Shown here one piece after another: positions 1 through 8,137 of a stretch of 64,000 bases of DNA (its first letter is position 1; the number at the start of each line of letters is the position of its first letter). The stretch is from positions 620,001-684,000 of the forward strand of contig NZ_JAJAVQ010000002.1 in assembly GCF_020531985.1 (NCBI RefSeq), read 5' to 3'. The stretch is from Rheinheimera aquimaris (GTDB taxonomy: Bacteria > Pseudomonadota > Gammaproteobacteria > Enterobacterales > Alteromonadaceae). The translations under genes and the position numbers were made by a program. The notes below the pieces were generated by a model, which saw only the letters and a program-made list of their open reading frames with translations, made no database searches and was not told the origin of the DNA.

Positions 1-150
1 GCAGAGCTGGCGAAACAAGCTAAAGGCCCGGCCAGCGACCCGCTTAACCCGCTGTTTTATCAGGTGGGGCAAAATGTTTTAAAAGGCCGGTTACGTTCGC
101 ACCCGGATGTGGCCGCAGCGCACTATAATGCGCTACAACATGTTGTTTAA
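1..150 (+). CDS. C-terminal fragment of an unidentified protein
   Basis: An open frame runs from the first base of the window to a TAA at 148-150, giving the last 49 residues of a protein whose start lies upstream. The fragment is soluble-looking (PLNPLFYQVGQNVLKGRL near its middle) and shows no motif I recognise. Codon use is like that of the neighbouring lyase gene. It is followed by a short hairpin and then the lyase gene in the same direction. I assign no function. Confidence 0.6.
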   Translation, partial: AELAKQAKGPASDPLNPLFYQVGQNVLKGRLRSHPDVAAAHYNALQHVV

Positions 151-165
151 CCATCCATTTTAAAT

Positions 166-188
166 CGCCGCCATTGGCGGTGGTTTCT
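166..188 (+). terminator. weak hairpin, possible terminator of the upstream gene
   Basis: CCGCC (168-172) pairs with GGCGG (176-180) across an ATT loop. The stem extends by wobble pairs to 165/183 and is followed by TTTCTC. The T tract is poor, so it may be only a leaky terminator between the unknown gene and the lyase. Confidence 0.3.
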
Positions 189-205
189 CAAATAAGAGCT
201 TATAA

Positions 206-1360
206 ATGAAATTTAAAACTCAATTGTTGCATAGCAGCAGCGGCGACCCGCAAACCGGCGCTTTAACCACGCCGATTTATCAAAGCAGTACCTTTACCTA
301 TGGCACTGCAGCCGAAGGCAAAGCCCGTTTTTCCGGTGAGCACAGCGGCTTTATCTACAGCCGCATGGCTAACCCGACGGTGCAGGCGCTGGAACAACAA
401 CTTGCAGTGCTGGAAGGCGCAGATGAAGCGTTGGTAGTCGCCAGCGGTATGGCGGCTGTCAGCAGTATTTTCTATGCGCTGGCAAGCGCAGGCGACGAAG
501 TGGCCTTTATCGACCCGGTCTATGGTGGTACAGCGGCATTTTTAGTGAATACCCTAAGCCGTGCCGGTATTAGTGTAAGCCGCTATGCCAGTGACGATGA
601 CTTGCTGGCCAATATTCATCCGGCGACTAAGCTGGTGCTGTTTGAGCCGATTACCAACCCTAACCTGAAGGTAACCGACTATCGCAAGATCAAAGCTGCG
701 GCGGCGAAAACCGGTGCCGTGACGGTATGCGACAATACCTTTTTAACACCTTACCTGTTTAAACCGCTGGAGCACGGTATCGATTTAGTCATGCACAGTG
801 GCACCAAGTACTTAAGCGGCCACGGCGATATTATTGCCGGTGTGGTTGCCGGACGCACTGAGCTGATGCAGCCGGTGCGTACCATAGCGCTGAAACATAT
901 CGGCGCGGCGATAGGCCCGCAGGAAGCGTATTTGTTGCAGCGCGGGCTACGCACGCTGGCGCTGAGGATGGATGCACACCTTGCCGGTGCGGCCAAAGTG
1001 GCGCAATTTTTAGCCCAGCACCCGGCGGTAAGCAAAGTGATTTATCCCGGCCTGGTAAGCGATGCCGGCTACCCGGTACTGGCGGAAACGGTCGGCGCTT
1101 TTGGTGGCATGGTTAGTATAGAACTGGCAGGCGGCTTCGCCCGCGCTGAGCAGTTTTTAGATAAATTAGCGCTGTTTACCCAGGCCGTCAGCCTGGGCGA
1201 TCTGGAAAGTCTGGCCTGCCACCCGGCCAGCACCACGCATGCAGCGATGGATGCTCCAAGCCGCTTAGCGGCCGGTGTAACCGATGATTTAATCCGCTTA
1301 AGTATTGGCGTGGAAGACCCGGATGATCTGATAGCCGATTTAGCCCAGGCGCTCAGTTAA
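206..1360 (+). CDS. PLP-dependent trans-sulfuration enzyme (methionine gamma-lyase / cystathionine gamma-lyase family)
   Basis: This is a full-length (384 aa) member of the Cys/Met metabolism PLP family, cytosolic and normally tetrameric. Visible landmarks are YSR at residues 51-53 (phosphate and neighbouring-subunit contacts), the CDNTF segment with Asp176 facing the pyridine nitrogen, and HSGTKYLSGHGD with Lys201 as the Schiff-base lysine. The family includes methionine gamma-lyase, cystathionine gamma-lyase and cystathionine gamma-synthase, which overall similarity does not separate. The active-site cysteine typical of classical methionine gamma-lyases is not seen in the corresponding YGGTAAFL segment (106-113), which argues against that activity. 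No MetJ-type box precedes it, unlike mesX downstream. It stands alone, convergent with the MerR gene 21 bp away. Confidence 0.85.
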   Translation: MKFKTQLLHSSSGDPQTGALTTPIYQSSTFTYGTAAEGKARFSGEHSGFIYSRMANPTVQALEQQLAVLEGADEALVVASGMAAVSSIFYALASAGDEVAFIDPVYGGTAAFLVNTLSRAGISVSRYASDDDLLANIHPATKLVLFEPITNPNLKVTDYRKIKAAAAKTGAVTVCDNTFLTPYLFKPLEHGIDLVMHSGTKYLSGHGDIIAGVVAGRTELMQPVRTIALKHIGAAIGPQEAYLLQRGLRTLALRMDAHLAGAAKVAQFLAQHPAVSKVIYPGLVSDAGYPVLAETVGAFGGMVSIELAGGFARAEQFLDKLALFTQAVSLGDLESLACHPASTTHAAMDAPSRLAAGVTDDLIRLSIGVEDPDDLIADLAQALS

Positions 1361-1381
1361 TACAGCCCAGAGGCTGCAGAG

Positions 1382-1771
1382 TTAATCGGCTTTTAAACTT
1401 TGTAAGATAGCGCAGTTCTGGACCTGCTTATGGCTACACGAGGTTGCAAGCATGGCCAGAGCTTGCTCCAGTTGCGCTAACTCCTGCTGCGTTTGCCGCA
1501 CTCTGGCCAGTTGTTCAGCAATAATATTGTCTACTGTGTCGCACGAAGCTTCGGGCTTGCGCTGCACCGCAACTAACTGCTTTATTTCGTCAATCGGAAT
1601 ATTTAACTCGCGGCAGCGGCGAATAAATATCAGCGTATCGATATCATCTGTCGAGTAACAGCGGTAGCCGTTGGCTTCGCGTAGCGGCGTGTTTAACAGG
1701 CCAGCTGTTTCGTAGTACCGAATGGTTTTCGCCGGCACCCGGGTTTTGGTAGCCAGCTCGCTGATTTTCAT
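1382..1771 (-). CDS. MerR-family metal-responsive regulator (CadR/PbrR-like)
   Basis: A 129-aa MerR-type activator. The N-terminal winged helix starts MKISELATKTRV and has the usual TIRYYE and GLL segments, followed by a long dimerisation helix and a metal loop. Cys77, Cys112 and Cys120 match the three-cysteine ligand set of Cd(II)/Pb(II) sensors such as CadR and PbrR. Position 77 is Cys, not the Ser found in Cu(I) sensors. I chose the ATG at 1771 because the HTH begins there and GGAAGG lies just upstream; the open frame extends further but would add about 40 unrelated residues. The gene is divergent from a TonB receptor, and its start codon and ribosome site lie beside and inside the receptor's promoter/operator, so autoregulation is likely. 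The metal is inferred from family, not shown. Confidence 0.85.
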   Translation of the reverse strand: MKISELATKTRVPAKTIRYYETAGLLNTPLREANGYRCYSTDDIDTLIFIRRCRELNIPIDEIKQLVAVQRKPEASCDTVDNIIAEQLARVRQTQQELAQLEQALAMLATSCSHKQVQNCAILQSLKAD

Positions 1772-1772
1772 C

Positions 1773-1803
1773 TTGACCTTCCAGTTACTGTAAGCTTTAT
1801 GCT
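1773..1803 (+). promoter_or_regulatory. MerR-type promoter with overlong spacer and dyad operator
   Basis: TTGACC (1773-1778) and TATGCT (1798-1803) are separated by 19 bp, the stretched spacing that MerR proteins correct by DNA distortion. Between them lies a dyad: ACCTTCCAGT (1776-1785), one T, and ACTGTAAGCT (1787-1796), whose arms are complementary at 8 of 10 positions. It faces the TonB receptor. This arrangement directly predicts that the adjacent MerR protein activates the receptor gene. Confidence 0.85.
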
Positions 1804-1832
1804 GCAGCCTAACATAAAACAGCAAAGATTTG

Positions 1833-3896
1833 ATGCGCCAAACTATGTCAAACACCTTAACTGCTTCAACACTGCTGCTTGCACTGGGCATACCACCGTT
1901 AAGCCTGGCAGCAGAACCACTAAATTCACAAAGTACTTCGGTAACTGAAACGCAACACTCGCATGCTGAAGAGCATGACGACGAACACGGACACGACGAT
2001 GATCATCACCACGATGATGACGAAAATATTGAAACCATTGTTGTGCAGGCTACCCGTTCCGGCCGTATCGCCAACGAGCAACCGGTGCGGGTTGAGCTGA
2101 TAAACCGGGAAGAAATAGAAGAAAAAGCCGCTATGCGTCCGGGCAATATTGCGATGTTGGTGGCTGAAACCGGTGGTGTGCGGGTGCAAACTACCTCGCC
2201 GGCGCTGGGCAGCGCCAATATCCGCCTGCAGGGCCTGTACGGCCGTTATACCCAGTTATTAGCCGATGGTTTGCCGCTATATGGCAATCAGGCCGCGTCT
2301 ATCGGCTTGCTGCAAATTCCGCCGACTGATCTTGGCCGGGTAGAAATTATTAAAGGCTCAGCCTCGTCTTTGTACGGCGGCTCGGCACTGGGCGGTGTCA
2401 TTAACCTGGTATCCAGAAGGCCGGGTGATGAATTCAAAGGCGAAACTCTGCTTAACCTGACCAGCCGTGACGGCCAGGATCTCACAACTTATATCGAGTC
2501 GCCGCTGACCGATGCTATGCAAGGTTCTGTTACCGTCGGCGCGCATCATCAGGCCGCAACTGATATTGATAAAGACGGCTGGCTTGATCTTGCTGGCTTT
2601 GAGCGCTACACCGCGCGGCCAAGGCTGTACTGGCAGGGTGATAACGGCCAGACGTTGTATAGCACTGTGGGGTTGATGTCTGAAAAGCGCAATGGTGGTA
2701 CAGCAACGGGTAGCACAGTAGCCGATGGCAGCAGCTATATACAAGCTCAGGACTCAGAGCGGTTCGATGGCGGCCTGGTGTTCAACCTGCCACTGTCTGA
2801 CAGCTTAACGCTGAACAGCCGCGCGTCGGCCATGCTGCAACAACATCAGCACCGGTACGGTCGGGTGTTTGAGGATGACCAGCATGAAAGCTATCTGCTG
2901 GAAACCAGCCTGGCCGGCTACAGCGACAATACCGACTGGGTAGTTGGCGCGGCCTATCAGGCGGATAAGTTCGTTTCAGACACCTTCAGCCAGTTTGATT
3001 ACTCCTATCAGGTGCCCGGCCTGTTTTCCCAGCTTGATTATGTTTTTACACCAACCGTAACTGCCTCGGTCAGCGCGCGGCTGGAAGATCACAGCGCGCT
3101 TGGTACTAAGTTCAGCCCCAGGGTGTCATTACTGTACCGGCCGGGCGATATCACAGTGCGCGCTTCTTATGGCCGCGGCTATTTTGCGCCATCGCCTTTT
3201 GTTGAAGAAATTGAAGCGGCCGGTTTATCGCGCCTTGAAGCCTTAACCGATTTAGCTGAAGAAACCGCACAAACGGCGTCGATAGACGTTACATATCGCT
3301 TTGACAGCATCGAAAGCAGTGTCACGCTATTTGGCTCGGATATAAAAAATGTGACTGAATTAGAAGCCTTTAGCATAGACGGCGCCACAGTACCAAACCG
3401 CGTACGCCTGGTTAATGCGCCGGGCGAGAGCAAAATACGTGGCTCAGAGCTATTGCTGCGCTATTACTGGCAGGATCTGAAACTGACCGCCAGCTATTTG
3501 TATCTGGATGCGACTGAGCTTAGCGACGATAGCATATCACGGCGCGAAATCGCCCTTACGCCAGAGCATTCTGCCGGCTTTGTTGCAATGTGGGAGCAAC
3601 ACGGTAACTTCCGCCTTGGTTTTGAAGCTTACTACACCGGCCGCCAGCGCTTAAACGATAACCCTTATGCTGATTACTCCAGCCCATATTGGCACCTGGG
3701 GTTAATGGGGGAAATCACTGTTGGCCGTTTTAGCTGGTTTATCAATCTGGAAAACCTGCTAAATGTCAGACAAACCGACGAGCACCCGATGTTGTTGCCG
3801 GTACAGGCCGCCAGCGGCCAGTGGACAACTGATATCTGGTCGCGTAACGATGGCTTTATTGCCAATGCCGGAGTGCGGATTAAGTTTGGTAATTAG
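1833..3896 (+). CDS. TonB-dependent outer-membrane receptor with His/Asp-rich N-terminus
   Basis: A 687-aa receptor importing a ligand across the outer membrane with TonB energy. It has a signal peptide (about residues 1-27, ending LSLAA). A linker follows with eight His and many Asp/Glu residues between about 42 and 65, which looks like a divalent-metal binding stretch. A plug domain comes next (VVQATRSGRIANEQPV onward, with IKGSASSLYGGSALGGVINLVSRRP split around residues 170-195), then a beta-barrel to the C-terminus. Zinc and copper receptors of the ZnuD type also carry His-rich tracts, so a metal ligand is likely but not proven. ATG 1833 was preferred over TTG 1830 and ATG 1845 because a purine tract (AAAGA) precedes it. 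Expression should come from the MerR-type promoter immediately upstream. Confidence 0.85.
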   Translation: MRQTMSNTLTASTLLLALGIPPLSLAAEPLNSQSTSVTETQHSHAEEHDDEHGHDDDHHHDDDENIETIVVQATRSGRIANEQPVRVELINREEIEEKAAMRPGNIAMLVAETGGVRVQTTSPALGSANIRLQGLYGRYTQLLADGLPLYGNQAASIGLLQIPPTDLGRVEIIKGSASSLYGGSALGGVINLVSRRPGDEFKGETLLNLTSRDGQDLTTYIESPLTDAMQGSVTVGAHHQAATDIDKDGWLDLAGFERYTARPRLYWQGDNGQTLYSTVGLMSEKRNGGTATGSTVADGSSYIQAQDSERFDGGLVFNLPLSDSLTLNSRASAMLQQHQHRYGRVFEDDQHESYLLETSLAGYSDNTDWVVGAAYQADKFVSDTFSQFDYSYQVPGLFSQLDYVFTPTVTASVSARLEDHSALGTKFSPRVSLLYRPGDITVRASYGRGYFAPSPFVEEIEAAGLSRLEALTDLAEETAQTASIDVTYRFDSIESSVTLFGSDIKNVTELEAFSIDGATVPNRVRLVNAPGESKIRGSELLLRYYWQDLKLTASYLYLDATELSDDSISRREIALTPEHSAGFVAMWEQHGNFRLGFEAYYTGRQRLNDNPYADYSSPYWHLGLMGEITVGRFSWFINLENLLNVRQTDEHPMLLPVQAASGQWTTDIWSRNDGFIANAGVRIKFGN

Positions 3897-3996
3897 GGCT
3901 GATATTCAGCCCTACAACCGCGGCAGAGCATCAATCTATGAGCAGAGCTCATGCTTTAATGAAATAATATCATTTTTATTCATGCTGCCTTTGGCG

Positions 3997-4002
3997 TATA
4001 AA
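3997..4002 (+). promoter_or_regulatory. possible -10 box of the mesX promoter
   Basis: TATAAA at 3997-4002 lies just upstream of the MetJ boxes. No convincing -35 hexamer is present at 16-18 bp; the best candidate is the T-rich stretch at 3973-3980. If real, the MetJ boxes would sit around the transcription start, a position suited to repression. Confidence 0.4.
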
Positions 4003-4018
4003 TTACTCATGAATTTCT

Positions 4019-4034
4019 AGACGTCTAGACGCCT
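4019..4034 (+). promoter_or_regulatory. tandem MetJ operator (met boxes)
   Basis: Two contiguous 8-bp units, AGACGTCT (4019-4026, a perfect met box) and AGACGCCT (4027-4034, 7 of 8), lie 31 bp before the mesX start codon. MetJ binds two or more adjacent met boxes with S-adenosylmethionine as corepressor. This predicts repression of mesX-mesD when methionine is abundant. A metJ gene is not in this window. Confidence 0.85.
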
Positions 4035-4064
4035 TTTGGCGAGCGAAACGGAGACTACAGCATC

Positions 4065-5033
4065 ATGAGTAACGATTTTACCTTCAGCATTAAAAGCATT
4101 GGCTTTGATGAGCATTATCAGCCGGCAGACAATACCCGGCTTACTACCAATTTTGCCAATCTGGCCAGAGGCGAAAGCCGCCAGCAAAATTTACGTAATG
4201 CGCTTCGGATGATCAACAACCGTTTTAATGCTTTAGCGCAATGGGACAACCCAAGCGCTGACCGCTATTCGGTCGAGCTGGAGATAGTGTCGGTTGATAT
4301 TAATATCGAGGGCAGTGGCCATAGTTTTCCATCGATTGAAGTGCTGAAAACCAATATTGTCGATCACAAAACCAATACGCGTATAGAAGGTATCGTCGGC
4401 AATAATTTTTCGTCTTATGTGCGTGATTATGACTTCAGCGTACTGTTGCTTGAGCACAATAAGCAACAGGCCAGCTTTAGCGTGCCGGCTAACTTTGGTG
4501 AATTGCACGGCAAACTGTTTCAGCGCTTTGTTCACTCCGATACCTACAAGCAGCATTTTAGCAAGCTGCCGGTAATATGCCTCAGTGTGTCAGATGCCAA
4601 GGTGTATTACCGCACTGAGAATCAGCATCCGGTATTGGGGGTGGAATACCTGCCAAATGAATCCTCGCTAACCGAGCAGTATTTTAAAAAGATGGGCTTG
4701 CAGGTGCGCTATTTCATGCCAGCAAACAGTGTTGCGCCGCTGGCATTCTATTTCTTTGGCGACCTGCTGAATGATTACACCAATCTGGAGCTTATTAGCA
4801 CCATCAGTACCATGGAGACGTTTCAAAAGATCTACCGGCCGGAGATATACAACGCCAATGCGGTGGCAGGTAAATGCTATCAGCCAAATTTAAAAAATCA
4901 GGACCATTCTATTACACAAATTGTGTATGACCGGGAAGAGCGCAGCAAGCTGGCCGTGGCGCAGGGCAAATTTGCTGAAGAACATTTTATTAAACCGCAC
5001 CTGGCAGTACTGGAACAGTGGAGCTTAAGATGA
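4065..5033 (+). CDS. mesX: MesX, DUF1852 partner of methionine synthase MesD
   Basis: A 322-aa DUF1852 protein beginning MSNDFTFSIKSIGFDEHY. In characterised bacteria MesX is required together with MesD for a folate-independent route to methionine in aerobic conditions; its exact chemistry, and the methyl donor, were unresolved as far as I know. The sequence has no signal peptide or membrane segment, so it should be cytosolic. The stop codon overlaps the mesD start (ATGA at 5030-5033), implying translational coupling. The two upstream met boxes link it to methionine supply. The identification rests on characteristic sequence and on the mesD neighbour, which together are convincing. Confidence 0.9.
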   Translation: MSNDFTFSIKSIGFDEHYQPADNTRLTTNFANLARGESRQQNLRNALRMINNRFNALAQWDNPSADRYSVELEIVSVDINIEGSGHSFPSIEVLKTNIVDHKTNTRIEGIVGNNFSSYVRDYDFSVLLLEHNKQQASFSVPANFGELHGKLFQRFVHSDTYKQHFSKLPVICLSVSDAKVYYRTENQHPVLGVEYLPNESSLTEQYFKKMGLQVRYFMPANSVAPLAFYFFGDLLNDYTNLELISTISTMETFQKIYRPEIYNANAVAGKCYQPNLKNQDHSITQIVYDREERSKLAVAQGKFAEEHFIKPHLAVLEQWSLR

Positions 5034-6064
5034 AAAAACTATTACCAACCTCAACGGCGGGCAGTTTGCCTAAACCGTCTTGGCTCGCCGAGCCTGAAAC
5101 ACTGTGGTCAGAGTGGAAATTGCCGGCTGAAGAACTGCCTGACGGCAAACAAGATGCGTTGTGTTTATCACTGCACGAACAGCAGTTGGCAGGTGTCGAT
5201 ATTGTTAGCGATGGCGAGCAAACCCGGCAGCACTTTGTTACTACCTTTATTGAGCACTTAAGCGGCGTCGACTTTACCAAGCGCGAAACGGTGCGCATTC
5301 GTAACCGCTACGATGCCAGTGTACCTACTGTGGTTGGGCCGGTATCAAGGCCTAAACCGGTGTTTGTCAACGACGCAAAGTTTTTGCGCCAGCAAACCAA
5401 GCAGCCGATCAAGTGGGCTTTGCCAGGCCCGATGACGATGATCGACACGCTGTACGATGCGCATTATAAAAGCCGCAAAGACTTAGCGTGGGAATTTGCC
5501 AAAATACTGAACCAGGAAGCCAGAGAGTTAGAGGCGGCCGGTGTTGATATTATCCAGTTCGACGAGCCGGCCTTTAATGTGTTTTTTGATGACGTAAACG
5601 ACTGGGGTATCGCCTGTTTAGAGCGCGCCATCGAAGGGCTGACATGCGAAACGGCCGTACATATTTGCTATGGCTATGGTATTAAAGCCAATACCGACTG
5701 GAAAAAGACGCTGGGTAACGAGTGGCGGCAATACGAAGCGGTATTGCCGAAACTGCAACAATCGAATATCGATATTATCTCGCTGGAGTGCCATAACTCA
5801 CGGGTGCCGGTTGAACTGCTTGGCCTTATCCGCGGCAAAAAAGTGATGGTAGGTGCCATTGACGTGGCCACCGACAGCATTGAAACACCGGAAGAAGTAG
5901 CCGCTACGCTGCGCCAGGCGCTGAAATATGTGGATGCCGATAAACTATACCCCTGCACCAACTGCGGTATGGCACCGCTGGCACGGCACGTGGCAACCGG
6001 CAAACTAAAAGCGTTAGCCGCCGGTGCGGATATAGTGCGTAAAGAGCTTCAGGCATTACCATAA
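5030..6064 (+). CDS. mesD: MesD, core methionine synthase (folate-independent)
   Basis: A 344-aa protein corresponding to the C-terminal catalytic half of cobalamin-independent methionine synthase MetE, without the N-terminal half. It should transfer a methyl group to homocysteine bound at zinc. The MetE zinc ligands are visible as His211 and Cys213 (HICYGYG), Glu253 (SLECHN) and Cys309 (LYPCTNCG). Asp178 and Glu179 in the FDEPAF segment match the homocysteine site of the family. I used the ATG at 5030 that overlaps the mesX stop; a GTG at 5018 in frame would add only four residues. Its last 16 bases overlap the 3' end of convergent recG. Confidence 0.88.
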   Translation: MKKLLPTSTAGSLPKPSWLAEPETLWSEWKLPAEELPDGKQDALCLSLHEQQLAGVDIVSDGEQTRQHFVTTFIEHLSGVDFTKRETVRIRNRYDASVPTVVGPVSRPKPVFVNDAKFLRQQTKQPIKWALPGPMTMIDTLYDAHYKSRKDLAWEFAKILNQEARELEAAGVDIIQFDEPAFNVFFDDVNDWGIACLERAIEGLTCETAVHICYGYGIKANTDWKKTLGNEWRQYEAVLPKLQQSNIDIISLECHNSRVPVELLGLIRGKKVMVGAIDVATDSIETPEEVAATLRQALKYVDADKLYPCTNCGMAPLARHVATGKLKALAAGADIVRKELQALP

Positions 6065-8127
6065 ATTTCTTTATTGGCCAGCCAGCGTTTGATCAGCTGC
6101 AGGCTGGCGCTGCGATCCTGTTGCCACAGCTGGGTTGCCAGCTGTTGTGCTTGCGGCAGTAGCTCGGCATCACGGCTTAAGTCGGCAATTTTGAATTGCA
6201 GTACACCGGTCTGGCGGGTGCCGAGTAACTCGCCCGGGCCGCGTATTTCCAGGTCGCGCTGGGCAATAACAAAGCCGTCATTGCTGTCGCGCAGCACACC
6301 CAGCCGGGCCTGAGCCGTTTTTGACAGTGGCGCGTGATACAGTAGCACACAATGCGAGGCGGTGCTGCCACGACCCACCCGACCCCGCAGCTGGTGCAGC
6401 TGGGCTAAACCGAGCCGCTCCGGGTTTTCGATAATCATCAGGCTGGCGTTGGGTACATCTACCCCTACTTCAATCACCGTGGTTGCCACCAGTAAATCCA
6501 GCTCAGCGCTGCTGAATTGCTGCATCACAGCCTGTTTTTCGGCGGCTTTTAGCCGGCCGTGTACCAGCCCGATGCGCAGGTCCGGCAGTGCTTGCTGCAG
6601 CAGTACTAAGGTGTCTTCAGCGGCCTGATTTTGCAGCGTTTCTGACTCTTCAATCAGTGTGCATACCCAATAAGCCTGACGCTGCTCGGTTTTTACCGCG
6701 CTGCGTACCCGCTCAATAATATCGTCACGTCGGGTATCGGGTATCGCCACTGTTGTTACCGGTGTGCGTCCGGGAGGCAGTTCATCAATAATCGACGTGT
6801 CTAAGTCGGCATAGGCGGTCATTGCCAGCGTACGTGGAATGGGGGTTGCTGTCATAACCAATTGATGCGGATAGACACCGGCGATACCGCCTTTTTCGCG
6901 CAGCGCCAGGCGCTGATGCACGCCGAAGCGGTGCTGCTCATCAATAATAATCAATGCCAGCCGCTGGAAGCTGACTTGCTGTTGAAACAGCGCATGGGTG
7001 CCGACCACCATTTGTGCACTGCCATCGGCTATCGCATCCAGCGTGGTTTGCCGGGCCTTACCTTTGGTTTTACCGCCAAGCCAGGCCACGCTGATATCAA
7101 GCGGGGTAAACCAGCGGGCAAAGTTAGCGGCGTGCTGCTCGGCCAGTAACTCTGTCGGCGCCATTAATGCCACCTGATAGCCATTACCGATAGCGGTCAG
7201 CGCGGCCAGCGCGGCCACCAACGTTTTACCTGAACCAACATCTCCCTGCACCAAACGTAGCATTGGCAGCGTCTGACCTAAGTCATGGCGTATTTCTGCG
7301 GTAACTCTTTGCTGCGCGCCGGTGGGGGCAAAAGGTAATGCCGATAAAAAGCGCTGCTGCAGGCTTTGGTCGATCTGTAACGCTATGGCCTGTTGCTGTT
7401 GGCTCTGGCTGCGCAGTTTATGCATGCTGAGTTGCTGCGCGACCAGCTCTTCGATAATCAGCCGCTGCTGCGCCGGATGTTTGCCAAGCTCCAGCAGCTG
7501 CAGGCTGGCATCCGGTGGTGGGCGGTGAATATAGCTAAGGGCTTCAGTCAGTGACCAGCTGTGTTGCGTTTGCGAAGCAGGTAAATACTCGTCTGGCTGG
7601 CTGCGCAATAAATGCTGTAAGGCGGCATCAGTCAGGCTACGCCAGGTGGCCTGGCGCAAGCCTTCGGTAGTGGGGTAAATAGGTGTCAGCGTTTCACTGA
7701 CTTCGGTCAGCAGCTCGTCGTTATGCAGCCGGTATTCCGGATGCAACATTTCCAGGCCACGCGGGCCGCGTTTGGCCTCGCCAAAACAGCGCAATAGCAC
7801 ACCCGGTGTGACGGCATTTTTCTGAGCCGCACTAAAATGAAAAAAACGTAGCGTCAGATAGCCGCTGCCATCTTTAATTTTCACCAGCCAGCTGCGTCTT
7901 TTACCGAGCTGAATTTCACTGCTGACGACTTCTCCGAGTACAGTGCCATGCATCAGCGGCATTAAGTCGGCAATGGCGTAAATGCGGGTACGGTCTTCAT
8001 AACGTAGCGGCAGGTGGAATAGGATATCCTGCACCGACTCGATACCCAGCTTGCTGAGTTTCTCGGCGGCTTTAGCACCAACGCCTTTGATCACGGCGAC
8101 CGGGGTTTGTTGTAGTGAACTGCTCAC
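6049..8127 (-). CDS. recG: ATP-dependent DNA helicase RecG
   Basis: A 692-aa RecG, the usual length, which remodels stalled forks and Holliday junctions. An N-terminal wedge/OB domain (about 1-150) is followed by two helicase domains with Walker A GDVGSGKT (295-302), the DEQH box (396-399, in IIDEQHRFG), TATPIPRT (motif III) and the LHQLRGRVGRG motif VI. It starts with GTG at 8127, ten bases after the stop of the binding-protein gene, so it is the last gene of the gmk-rpoZ-spoT operon, as in E. coli, where trmH takes the intermediate place. The 3' end overlaps mesD by 16 bp and no terminator is visible between them. Confidence 0.95.
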   Translation of the reverse strand: MSSSLQQTPVAVIKGVGAKAAEKLSKLGIESVQDILFHLPLRYEDRTRIYAIADLMPLMHGTVLGEVVSSEIQLGKRRSWLVKIKDGSGYLTLRFFHFSAAQKNAVTPGVLLRCFGEAKRGPRGLEMLHPEYRLHNDELLTEVSETLTPIYPTTEGLRQATWRSLTDAALQHLLRSQPDEYLPASQTQHSWSLTEALSYIHRPPPDASLQLLELGKHPAQQRLIIEELVAQQLSMHKLRSQSQQQQAIALQIDQSLQQRFLSALPFAPTGAQQRVTAEIRHDLGQTLPMLRLVQGDVGSGKTLVAALAALTAIGNGYQVALMAPTELLAEQHAANFARWFTPLDISVAWLGGKTKGKARQTTLDAIADGSAQMVVGTHALFQQQVSFQRLALIIIDEQHRFGVHQRLALREKGGIAGVYPHQLVMTATPIPRTLAMTAYADLDTSIIDELPPGRTPVTTVAIPDTRRDDIIERVRSAVKTEQRQAYWVCTLIEESETLQNQAAEDTLVLLQQALPDLRIGLVHGRLKAAEKQAVMQQFSSAELDLLVATTVIEVGVDVPNASLMIIENPERLGLAQLHQLRGRVGRGSTASHCVLLYHAPLSKTAQARLGVLRDSNDGFVIAQRDLEIRGPGELLGTRQTGVLQFKIADLSRDAELLPQAQQLATQLWQQDRSASLQLIKRWLANKEIYGNA

Positions 8128-8137
8128 GCCTGGCTTG

